DNA of 64,000 nucleotides, taken from NCBI GenBank assembly GCA_030549775.1, contig CM060177.1, positions 30,656,014 through 30,720,013 of the forward strand, in the 5' to 3' direction. Position 1 is the stretch's first letter. Every line of letters starts with the position of its first letter. The position numbers and the translations under genes were made by a program. The notes under the pieces were generated by a model, which worked only from the letters and a program-made list of their open reading frames with translations, was not told the DNA's origin and searched no databases. This stretch comes from Tamarix chinensis (lineage: Eukaryota > Streptophyta > Magnoliopsida > Caryophyllales > Tamaricaceae). Below are positions 1 through 10,519 of the stretch, one piece after another.

Positions 1-2029
1 GGGAGATGTACTAGAAACACATGTGTGTTTGAGTTAGCTTCCATGTTTAGAATACTAATTTTCCATTCATAAAATTCCAGGTGTTATATTGCAGGTCAAA
101 ATGAAAGCAAAACTAGACGTGTCATGTAAATCAATCGGCTAGTGCCTTAAAATTGGTCTACCAGTTTCAATGGCTTTGAATATTTTTTTTAAACATGAAT
201 CACTCGACTTTTGTATCCCATGCCACCCGATTGATATGCTGGAATGTTAGGTTTTTTTAGTCTTATTAAATTTCAATTACTAATACATATATAAATTATT
301 ATTTAACATAATTTGTATTGCTCAAAGGTTTCAAAAAATAGTGCATTATAATATTAAGTTTTAGTCAGATTTATTTTTGATATAATTGGATTGTATGAAG
401 TTATATATACATTTTTATGTTTTAAATAAATTGATCTTTAGGTGAATCGAATCGGATTTCTTAAATTATATATGATTTGTCAACTCTATTTCTAACAGGG
501 GATAGGATTTAGTTTAGTAATGCATCTCATATTGCTTTCAATTTTAAATATGATTTCTCTAGAGTAATTGGTTTTAAAACTAGTTGTTTCCTTGGATTTA
601 TATATGGACTTAGAACTTTCAATCAAGTGGTATAAAATATCACTTCTACGGTCTCGTCAATTACTTTAATCGGGAAACATAAAAATAATTAGGGCTTTTT
701 TTATTATTGAATGAAAATTTTCAAGTATCATTTACATCTCATTGGAAATGTCTATAAAAATTATAAATGAAATTTTATTTCTTACTTTCTTAAAAATCCA
801 TTACTTGATATATCAAATTAAATATAAAATATAACTCTACTTCAAAAGCTTATAAATTACAAATCTTCCAGAATCGAAAAAAATGTTTTTATTTTCATTT
901 CCATTTTAAATGAATTTTATTTCTTCAAAAAATGAATCACGGCTAGTAGGAAACAAATATACAATATGCCGGTGTATCGTTACGTGGCAATCTCATCTTG
1001 CAATACCTACTCAATGTATTCCCCTCTGCACACTGACCTACCAACCAATCCCTATTTGTCCTTATCTTAGGCCTGGTTTGCTATTCTTGTTATTTACGGA
1101 ATATAATTTTTTTTTTCTAAGATGCAGAAAAGTGGGTAAAGTATTTTGATCACCACGTGATTTTTTTTCTTTTTTTGTAAAATTTTGGATTATTCTTTAT
1201 TTATTATCATAATTGATAATAATTTTTTTCAGATAAAAAAAACTACGAGATTTAAAATATTGATATAAATTATTTTATTCTTTTAGTTTATTATTTTAAC
1301 AGTTTGTGACATCAACCATAATGGATGGTAGTGGTGCTACTGCTAATCGCATTCAAATGACTACTTGACTAGTAACTTTATATGGAGTACTTGCTCAGCA
1401 CTCAACAGTACACAACTAAGACTAATGGTCTGTTTGAATGTCGATTAATTTTGGGATAATTGTATAAATTATTATTTTTAGTTCACTTCGTTTAGTAATT
1501 TATTTTATAGCTTAACTTATATTATATTAGTTTAAAAATTAACCTCATTTAATTACTAAATTAATGATTAAAGAAATTAAATAGTTACTTATTTATAAAA
1601 TTTAGCTATTCACCTCCATTTATCTATTATAATTTATTTATCTAAATTAAATTAATAAATATCTAAATTATATTTTAAAATATTTATCTCAATTTACTTA
1701 AATTAACCTCCACTCAAACAAACCCACATATGAATATATCAGAGTTAGGTCAATATGTGATTCGTTCCTTCGTTTAGTAAAAAGAACCTTGATTCCTAAG
1801 AACATATGAACTTCTTAATATATAATAACTACAATAATTCGAACAGCTATAATATAGAAATTTGATTCATATTAGTGATTAAAGTGGCTGATTGAGAGAG
1901 GCTCCTTGTAGATACCAATAGCCACAAACATATATTTTTTACACTCATAAAATACATGTAATAATTTACCTTTTTTATATTAACCTAAAATACGATAAGC
2001 GTATTGTCTTTTAAAAACTAAGCCCATAC
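1..2029. other. AT-rich intergenic spacer, no gene seen
   Basis: Very AT-rich sequence with frequent homopolymer runs and stops in all frames. The longest open frames are under 80 codons and have no recognisable motif. I see no exon, RNA gene or intact transposon here. Confidence 0.6.
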
Positions 2030-2430
2030 ATAGTATTTGTACTACATACGGTTCAACAAAAGGTGTTATCCAACCACGCAGTCACATGCCAAAGTATCAT
2101 TACTTATTAGCTACTCTGCGGTGAAGCCATATCAAATATGTGAGATAATTATCAATTAAGAAAAAATATTTGAATTTATATGGATTAAAGAAAAAAAATT
2201 AAGTCTAAGACAAGCTTATTAACCAGAAAGTTAAGTCATTATGAAGTATTTGTGTTGCACACGCGTTCACCAAAAGGTGTCATGCAACCACACGTCCCGT
2301 GCCAAAGTGGCGTTGCCTATCAGCTACTCCATCGTAAAGTCATCAAATATGTGAGATAATTATCGGTTAAGAAATAAAATTTGAAGTTATTTGGATTAAA
2401 GAAAAAAGAATAAGCTTACAATAAAAGAAG
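2030..2430. repeat. Tandem duplication, unit about 212 bp, two diverged copies
   Basis: Two blocks, about 2030-2216 and 2242-2430, read in the same order. Each has a 'CAAAAGGTGT' segment, then 'TGCCAAAGT', 'AGCTACTC', the shared 'CAAATATGTGAGATAATTATC' landmark and 'GGATTAAAGAAAAAA'. The landmark recurs at 2133 and 2345, a 212-bp offset. No coding capacity. The origin is unknown; it may be a relic of a retroelement LTR or a local duplication. Confidence 0.75.
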
Positions 2431-3460
2431 AAATATTTCATTTTTATGTTGATTAAGGACTTATTTTTTATTAAAATGATATTATTTTTATATGAGCATA
2501 AGGCAAGCATATAACAAAAGTTAGGGGGAGTTGACTGCAAGATTTTATTTTAAATTAATAAAGTAGAAATGTGATTAAATAGGATATATTAGAAAAAATA
2601 ACATATAATTCTTAAAAATAGAAAAAAGTGTGGAACAAATTGTAATACCCCGTATTTTTAAAATCCAAATTTATTAAGTTAAATGATTTTATTAGCATAA
2701 TTTGATATAAAAATTTAATTATTTTAATTTTGATTCGTTTTATGGATTTATCGACGATTTCGAATTCATATTTGAATTTAATTAATTATTGTCGTTGCGA
2801 ACCATTCTAGATAAATTCATTAACGACAATGATTTTATTATATTCCTATGAGTTCGAATCTCGGTTAAAAATATATATTCCCGTTCTTTCTCGTATTTTT
2901 ATTTTTAATATTTTAGATTCGTTTTCGATTTTAACTTTGTCATGTGATTACGACATTATTTTGAAATTATATTTCGTTGACGAAATATATTATTTAAATT
3001 ATAGAATTTCTGTTTAAATAGTTAATTTTTTTTTTAATTTTATCCATAGAAAATATTTCCAACTTTAAATTTATTCGTTTTCAGAAATCGTTAATATTTT
3101 AGGAAATTATTTATGAATTTCTTTCCGGAATTAACCTTCTTCTGTTTTACGCTTATTGATTACGAAAAATCAATTTCGGAAATTATTTAAACTAGTCTCG
3201 GTTTATTAGAATTGGATTTAAATATTTTCTTATTTGTTTTTAAATAATTTTTTGAGGTCTTATAATATATTTCCGTAAATCATATAAATTTTTATGTTCG
3301 TTGGTAAATTCTTCCGAAAATGTTTCCGAAATTCTTTATGTAGCTTTTTATTTATTTCAAGCGTTTAGATCGTTTTGAAATAATTTTCGTTTAATAAATT
3401 TTAGATAAAATCTTCCAATAATAATTTATAAATATTCAGTATTTTATTTTAGGTATATTT

Positions 3461-3508
<48 letters not shown>

Positions 3509-6460
3509 CACCCTGTCGAACCGACCCCCCTCTCCCTTTTCCTTTTTCTCTTCTCTTCTCTTCTTTCTCTTCCCTCTGCTGCCCCGACCCCTGTCCCTGT
3601 TCGCAGCCCCAAACCCTAGCCGCCTCTTCTCCCCAGCTCCTGCCTCCTCCTTGCTTCGCCCCGCCGGTCGACCTCCAACCACCGTCCACCACTGTCGACG
3701 CAGCAACAGCAGTCGAAGCCGCACACCAGCAGCCGCAGCAACAACCGCTGCAGCAGCGGCCGAAGCAGCCACGCACAGCAGCAGCGGCGGCGAGCTCGGG
3801 CGACCACCGTCGAGCCACCCCCATCCCCCAACGAAGCTTCCCCAGCCTTCCTTTGCCCTGATTTGTCGGTTTTTAATTGGTATAAATTTCTGAAAACCCT
3901 AACACCGATTTGATTTAATTGAGTATGATTTAGCTTGTGATAAGCTAAATTAATTGTTTGATAATGTATATATGTGCTGTGAGATTGTTTTGGATAAGTT
4001 AATTGTATGGTTATGTTGAGATTTTGGAAAATTTGGATTTTTGGTCGGGTTATGCCCAAATTTTTCGGATTCGTCCGATTTGGCGATTTCGGGTAAATTG
4101 ATTATACAATATGTTTTAAAATGTATCCAATTTCATTTTGGAACCGTCAATTTGAGAAATTTATGTAGAATTTATCGGAATTTGATTTCTAGGTCAAAAT
4201 TCGTGTATGATAAAATTGGGTCGCATAATTGAGTCGTTTCACTCAATCAATTTTACAATATCTTTTCAAATGTATTTAATTTCATATCGGAAGCGTTGAT
4301 TTGGGAAAATTGTGCGTAATTAATCGGAATTGGATTTTTAGGTCAAAACTCTTGCGGGTCCAAATTGGATTGTGTAATCGGGTCGTTTTATTCAATTGAC
4401 TATATGATTTACATTAGAATACATTTAATTACATTTCCGAACCGTCAATTTATATATTTTAGCAAGAATTGATCGGATTTGCGTTCCGGGCCCAAAAACC
4501 CTAATTGTGATAAATTGAGTATTTCTTTTATTGGTTTTGATCAATTGATTATTTGATATGTTATAAAATGTGTTTAATTGCATTTCTAAACATTCAATTT
4601 GATTAAATTAATAGAATTCAACCGAATTGCATTTTCGGGCCTAAACCCTAGATTTCAAGTGAAATTATGAAATTGATCATATGTATAATTGTTTTTCTAA
4701 AATTAAATTTATAGAAATAGTTGAAATGATCATAATTGCATTTTAATGCCTTTAATTGGAATCAATTGATTTAAATTACCGGAGTTTGTGTCGTGGGCTT
4801 TAAAACCCTAATTTTGAAAATGGATAGTCTTAAATTGGCTACTAGGAAGATTGTTTTGAGGAAATTAATTATCTAGACTTATCTAAATTTTGTTTAATTG
4901 TATTTTAAAACTATTAATGTGGGGTAATCGAAGTGATTTGGTCGATTCGTAGTTTAGGGATTACAAACCCTAATCCTTGGGGACTGGTTTATAAAATTTA
5001 TTTTTGCTATGCGTCTTTTACCTAATCGATTTCTGTCTTTGGGTTTTTAAATTATGTTTTAATCTAATCGGTTTGGATTCGGTTCTATGTAAATGGTTGG
5101 TTTACCTATTTGGTTGTAAAACCTAATGAATAAGTTATTTTCGATAAATTAACTTATGATCGATTATTCTTTCTCGGTCTTTCCAAATTAATTTGAAATG
5201 TCCCAAGTGGTATTTGTATTAATCCGTTTTGATTTATATTTAATCTTAAATCTTAATAGAGGTATGCTTTTAAGTCCTAAGTTTTGGACACGTTTTCCAA
5301 AAAAGATCGTTTGTGTTCGTTTGCGTTTATTTAATTATAATATGTGAATTGTTAATTGATAAGATAGTTTCTGACCTAGTTCCAATTTTTATCGGCGATC
5401 TAGGAAAGATTTATTGTGGATCCGCGAGCTAGTGATCTCTCTCTCCCTCTTATCTCGCTTAGCTAGCTTCGGATCCAGGTAAGTTTCTACTTACCTCCAC
5501 TTATGGGTGTTTCGTAAGGGCCTAGCTAAGGCCGCTTATGTGATATGTGATCTACTTGCCTTGGATGCTTCGCATATACATACCATGTCCTGTTGTGTAT
5601 CACATGTTTGTCCTTAACACATTTTATGCGTAGTACAACTTGGAGTTAAGGTATGTGGTATGTGTTTTTCTTATGACATGAATGTGATATCCGTATGTGG
5701 TGATTATAATGTGTTGTGACGTGATGTGACCCTCTAGGACATGCATGCTAGGGTGATTATTATTATGACATGGAGATGAAAGGACAAAAAGAAATAAATG
5801 GGAAGTGAGTTGCTAAAAGGGAGTATAAGGGACCCGATTAGGGTTTTGGGAAGAATTAGTAATCTGGAAGAGGCGAAAGTAAAAATGATCAAGGGTGAGT
5901 GAGGTGCGGGTTGAGAGTGAGAGTTTATGTTATAAGGAATGATTATGGGTGTTTTGGGAGAGAAGAAATATGGGGTTAAAAGGAGAGGTTACTTGTTGAG
6001 GAAGAAAGGTGCCAGGGTTGAAGTGGCCAACTAGGGTTTTTCGGTCATATGTGAAATCGAGAGGTAAAACGATATGATTTGGGATTGGATCTAAATGAGA
6101 TGAGGTGTGGGACGATAAATGGAGTAATGGTAGTGTAAGTGAGAGAAAGTTGGGCCACCTAGGTCCAATTAGGGTTTCCAAGGGAAAACCCTAGAGGGAG
6201 ATAGCATGTGGAGTGGATGTCACGAGGTGTTGGGCCTTAACCCACACCCTTAGGAGTTGGTTTTCATTATGTGTAAGCGTAAAAGGGAATGGATATCGAG
6301 GTGTGATAAGGGGCGCAAGAGTCCCAAGATATGGGATGGGCCCTCCTGGGAGGATAAGTGTGGATATAGTTAGTCGTGCATGTCAAGGGTAAAATACTTT
6401 CAAATAAGATATGTTAAGACACTAATTACTTAAAGAGGAATATGTTGAGCCGGACCCAGA

Positions 6461-6805
6461 CCGGTCCACCGGCGAATAATAGTGGTTAGGGCCGGGGTGC
6501 CCTACATGACCGGTCCACCGGCTATAATAGTGGCCAGGCGCGTTTTGCCCTGCATGATTTCCGGTCCACCGGCTATAATAGTGGGGGATTCCGTGCTCAA
6601 CAAACCGAACGTAATAACGTTAAGACACGGGAAAGATACAAAGTAATTACAGTGAAACATCATGTGAGTCGGGGCCAGACCGGTCCACCGGCAAATAATA
6701 GTGGCCAGGAGCGTTCTGCCCTGCATGACCGGTCCACCGGCTATAATAGTGGCCAGGCGCGTTTTGCCCTGCATGATTTTCGGTCCACCGGCTATAATAG
6801 TGGGG
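6461..6805 (+). repeat. Array of six CCGGTCCACCGGC...ATAATAGTGG boxes in LTR copy 1
   Basis: Near-identical boxes start at about 6461, 6510, 6561, 6680, 6729 and 6781, each followed by TATAATAGTGG or a close variant. They form two blocks of three (internal spacing 49-52 bp) with a 119-bp gap. GCGTT(T/C)TGCCCTGCATGA links the boxes. The core is an inverted pair CCGGT/ACCGG separated by CC. The same boxes occur in the copies at 41.9-42.3 kb and 46.3-46.7 kb. Function unknown. Confidence 0.85.
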
Positions 6806-7563
6806 TTCCCGCACTCACATGAATTGATAAAGACTATGATGTGAATCGATTATATTTACCAAAGATCTAAAGAATGACTGAATGAGTCTACCCGGACCAT
6901 AGCCAGCTTTTATTATCTGTATTACTACATGCTGCTCATTTCCATGAGCAGTGGACTCGATTTGGCTTGGTTTGATTTGGCGTTGTCCGAAAATGCCCGA
7001 TTGGTTGGTTTAATATTGTCCATGAATGCTCGGTTAGTTTATCTGAATCTCTTATTGGATTAAGATGTTTGCTGCCACACTTACATGTTTAAATAGGATG
7101 TTACATATGTTCCGCATGTTACTATATGTGTATGGTAGGATTTATGATGTGGGCACTGAGTATGCATAATTTTGTATCAACATAATGTACCATGATTTAA
7201 TATGCGCTTGATGTTGTGGTTTACGTCTCTCCCATAAGATAGGGTAGTGGGACTTACTCAGTATTGGACCCGTACTGATACTACCTTGGTTGAATGGGTT
7301 CTGTGATGATCCACTGACGGTGGGGAGCAGACCTCTTGTGCAGGTTTAAGATCGGATACTATTTCGGGGTGGAAGACTTGACTTGAGTGAGTAGGAAATC
7401 CAGATATTGATCCTTCGGGATTTTTTTTGTTCAACTGTATTCGTCTTTGGAAGTTACAAGTGTTGTATTTAAATTTCCAATGGCTTTGTAATTGACTTTT
7501 AATTTTTCGTACGCTGATATGTTTTAAAATTCGGATTTAATTGTTTGACAGGTTTTAGCCTTG

Positions 7564-7607
7564 TATCTAACATGAGATAGATGGTTGACATTATCTTGTG
7601 TTAGATG
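7564..7607 (+). other. Conserved-position hairpin near the 3' end of LTR copy 1
   Basis: The left arm 7565-7579 pairs with the right arm 7592-7606 over 15 bp (13 Watson-Crick and two G-U if transcribed), with a 12-nt loop. It is preceded by TTTTAGCC and followed by GTGGCGGTAAC, and sits 89 bp from the LTR end. The same slot holds a different stem in other copies. Confidence 0.8.
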
Positions 7608-7943
7608 TGGCGGTAACATTTCTCAAATTCTCTCCTAGCTTCCGCTTTATTCTTTCAAATTTTTTTTTTCAGGAGTGAAATTTGGGGGTGTTACACAAAT
7701 TTATATATTTAATTGTATAAAAATATGAAATATCGGAGTTTGTTTGAATTTTGAATAAATTTAAATGGGTGAAAATTATTAAATTATTTAATCAATTAAA
7801 TGAGTTTTTTTTCTTGCAACTTAATGATTTAGAAGAAACAAATGTATTTCAAAGGAATGGATAAAACAAATGAGTTTGAATATTAAGGGATAATTAACAA
7901 GACATAACTATATAACGTAATTAGGGTAAGAAAACTGGGGTAT

Positions 7944-8690
7944 CACACTCATACTTGATGATAACTGAAAATGAATAGGAAGAGGGTAGAAATTGGCTTA
8001 CAGTCTTACATATTGAAGCATTGCAATATCTTCTTCGGATATTGTGCACGGAAAAGCTAAGTCTTTCTATTATTTATGTATTGTTGAATTTATATCCTTA
8101 GAATCTTATTTACAAGTCCCAAGTTATTCATTTTAATCTCCCTAGCCATTTGTGCCTTCAAATATGTGATATGATCTTTGTTGGAGCCTACTACCAACAT
8201 GTCATCAACATGCAATTGCATAATGATGAAATCAAAATCACCAAATCTCTTGACATACACATAAGTATCTACATATAGTATGTTATATTCAAGGCTCATA
8301 ATGAAGAGAAAATTTATTATTATCATACCAACACCTTGACGTCTATTTGAGATCATATAGATATTTGTTCAGCTTGCAAAACTAGTCTTATTTTATTTTT
8401 CTTCAAAACCTCTTGGTTGAAGTATACATTTCTTCTCTTCAATTTTACCATAAATAAACTTAGTTTCTATTTTTAATTGCTCCAAATGCAAGTCATATGT
8501 AGCACACATAGCCAAAACTACTCAAATCATTGTAATACAAACAATATGAGAAAATATGTCATTGAAGTTGGCTCATTCTTTCTTATCAAATTCCTTTACC
8601 GCTAATCTGATATGATAGTACTCCACTTAGTCATTTCCATCTTGTTTTATTTCATAGATCCATTTGTCACCAATGATCTTACTTCCTCTT
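7944..8690 (-). pseudogene. Ty1/copia reverse transcriptase fragment
   Basis: Read on the minus strand, this is a broken piece of a copia-type polyprotein. Upstream parts read like the start of the RT domain (LAMCATYDLHLEQL, then PRGFEEK). The 8356-8090 open frame carries the RT catalytic block as LHVDDMLVVGS, followed by a KAQMAREIKMNNLG segment. Past the stop, a frame-shifted piece resembles the linker after RT (down to about 7944). There are several frameshifts and stops, and no LTR was found nearby. The YVDD tyrosine is replaced by His in this copy. A dead retrotransposon fragment. Confidence 0.85.
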
Positions 8691-9102
8691 AATTGTAGAG
8701 TTATTAGGACGGAATCACCAAAAGAATGGTATACCATGTTGATATAAGTAGTTAAATTAATCCTTATAACACATTGCTCAATTTAAGGTATTATAGTAAT
8801 CCAACTTATTAAACTTATAAGCAAGCGTTAAGTTTGACTTCATATAAGCATGCAATTAAAAATATGATATTAATTGCTACTTGTTTATTATTAGGACTCT
8901 TTAATTTTGTGTTTTTATGTAGACAAAATGATAAAATTTGAAAATTGTTAGTAAATAAGTATGTATGCAGTAAAATTAAGAAAAAATTATAAAATAATAT
9001 TTTTACAAGCTTTAAATAAATAATAAGATATGTGTAATTTTTATCATTATCATAACATGTTAATATTAAATTTGGTCTTGTTGAGTTGTATCGATATCAA
9101 GT
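8691..9102. other. AT-rich spacer, nothing recognised
   Basis: No open frame of note and no repeat structure beyond AT richness. Confidence 0.5.
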
Positions 9103-9316
9103 AGGGTTGATGACAAGTCATGTTGATAGGGAGTTGAGTTGATGATGGGTTATGGATTAGGTATGGATCGGGTTGAGTTAATTATATTTGGGTTAACGTT
9201 GAGTTTTGTTAATTTTTAAATTAGGTTGGGTTGGGTTGATGACTTTTTCTTGTTATGTCGGGTAAGATTTTGCATGGGTCAGATTAAACGGATCCGATCA
9301 ATTTTTATCAACTCTA
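9103..9316. repeat. Possible MITE with TAGRGTTGAT termini
   Basis: A 214-bp segment starts TAGGGTTGAT and ends ATCAACTCTA, a 9/10 terminal inverted repeat. It is rich in GGGTTGAGTT-type words. No coding potential. No clear target-site duplication, so the boundaries are uncertain. Confidence 0.4.
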
Positions 9317-10519
9317 ATAAAAACTAAAAAGAATAATTCTATATACTTGAATACATACTCCCAAGGGAGAACCAAGGCTTCCACATAGTGTTCTGGGATA
9401 CCACGGAGCCCTGGCAATAAGGTAATAAATGTGTTTATTTTATAGGCGTTAAATATATATTATACATAAAGGACACCATATCAATAGTTTAAGTTGGGTG
9501 AACGGTTGTGTTCCTTAGGTCCCCATATTTTTCAACTACAAGGTCCTGGAAACAAATCCTTATTCAACCATTTTGAGTTATTTTTTAGGTAAAATGACAC
9601 CGTTTTGATTTATTTCCCGAACACCCTTACCCTTCTCTCACTCCTTGATAGCTTTAGAGCTTCTTGGACCTTCTGGCTCTTGCTCTACCCTCCTTGACCA
9701 TCTAGCTTCTTTAAACTATTTCACCATCTTCAACTGCTCGACTTTACTACCTCCGGAGATTGCCGTTGGTCGTGTCATACTCCATTAACAGTGACCCTTC
9801 CTCTTTGACTTTGTCCTTCTTTTTTAACAAGGCAAGTTTGCAACTTTATCCTTATACGAAATTGTCCCCATTCATCATCTACGTCTATTCGGCATAAAAC
9901 ACAACGGTTTTCCATCATTGTTGCACATACTACCTCTCCATGGCACTGCGCGAGCCATGACTATTGCTACTGAGATCTATCCCTAGTCACAAGCACATGA
10001 AATCAAATTAAGGAAGCCACAACCCACAGCCAAGAAGTGAGGAAGAGGAAGGTAAGATTTTCTTTAATTTTTAAATATTTAAATTTTTATTAGTTAATTC
10101 ATCTATATTTATTTTATTAATTGATTCGATTTTTTAGTTTATAGAAATCATAATGTAGGAACCCTAATTAGTTTGGTAAACCCTAATTTACAAATATTTT
10201 GTTGATAGACTGAATTGTTTAATTTATTAGTTAGTTTTTGAATTAATTTATTATAAAATTATAAATATCATCAGCTAAGATTTAGTAAAATCCTTAGTTA
10301 GTTCATTAAATTTTTTAATGTCTCAATTTAGGATGCAATGAAACTTTTCAAGCCATCATAAAAATAGCTACCATGAATCTAATTCTGTTAATCAAGTTGT
10401 GTTAGAAACTTCCAAAAACTAAGCACTCCCATCTTCAAGCCAATCACAAGAATCAACATTTACTAATGAAGGTAAAGTTGATTTGGAAACTCTAGAAGGA
10501 GATCAAGGTTAAGAAAAAA

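Larger units (their letters stand above)
2641..7695 (+). mobile_element. Solo LTR, copy 1 of a large-LTR Ty3/gypsy-like family
   Basis: A 5055-bp unit begins TGTAATACCCC and ends GGGGGTGTTACA, so the tips are an 11-bp inverted repeat of the TG...CA type. It is flanked by a perfect 5-bp target-site duplication CAAAT (2636-2640 and 7696-7700). No gag or pol motif is present, and the 5' tip does not recur near the 3' end, so it reads as one LTR rather than a complete element. Parts in order: an AT-rich segment; a 37-base A run at about 3470; a C-rich segment (3507-3870); a long TA-rich stretch with repeated GTCAATTTG/TTTAATTGCA wording (3900-5400); CCGGTCCACCGG boxes (6461-6795); and a 3' segment with a hairpin. 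Plus orientation is set by the shared 3' segment with the copies near 47 and 59 kb. Family assignment is inference. Confidence 0.85.

Noticed and set aside
3444..4059. Overlapping Gly/Ala/Ser/Cys-rich open frames on both strands
   Set aside because: They are composition effects of the poly-A and C-rich segment inside LTR copy 1. They share no motif and overlap each other in several frames.
6461..6805. CRISPR-like array
   Set aside because: Repeats are imperfect, the linkers are themselves repeated rather than unique, and the setting is a plant retroelement.
2641..7695. DNA transposon with TGTAAYACCCC terminal inverted repeats
   Set aside because: TG...CA tips with 5-bp target duplications and an internal TATA box fit an LTR better. 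No transposase trace is present.
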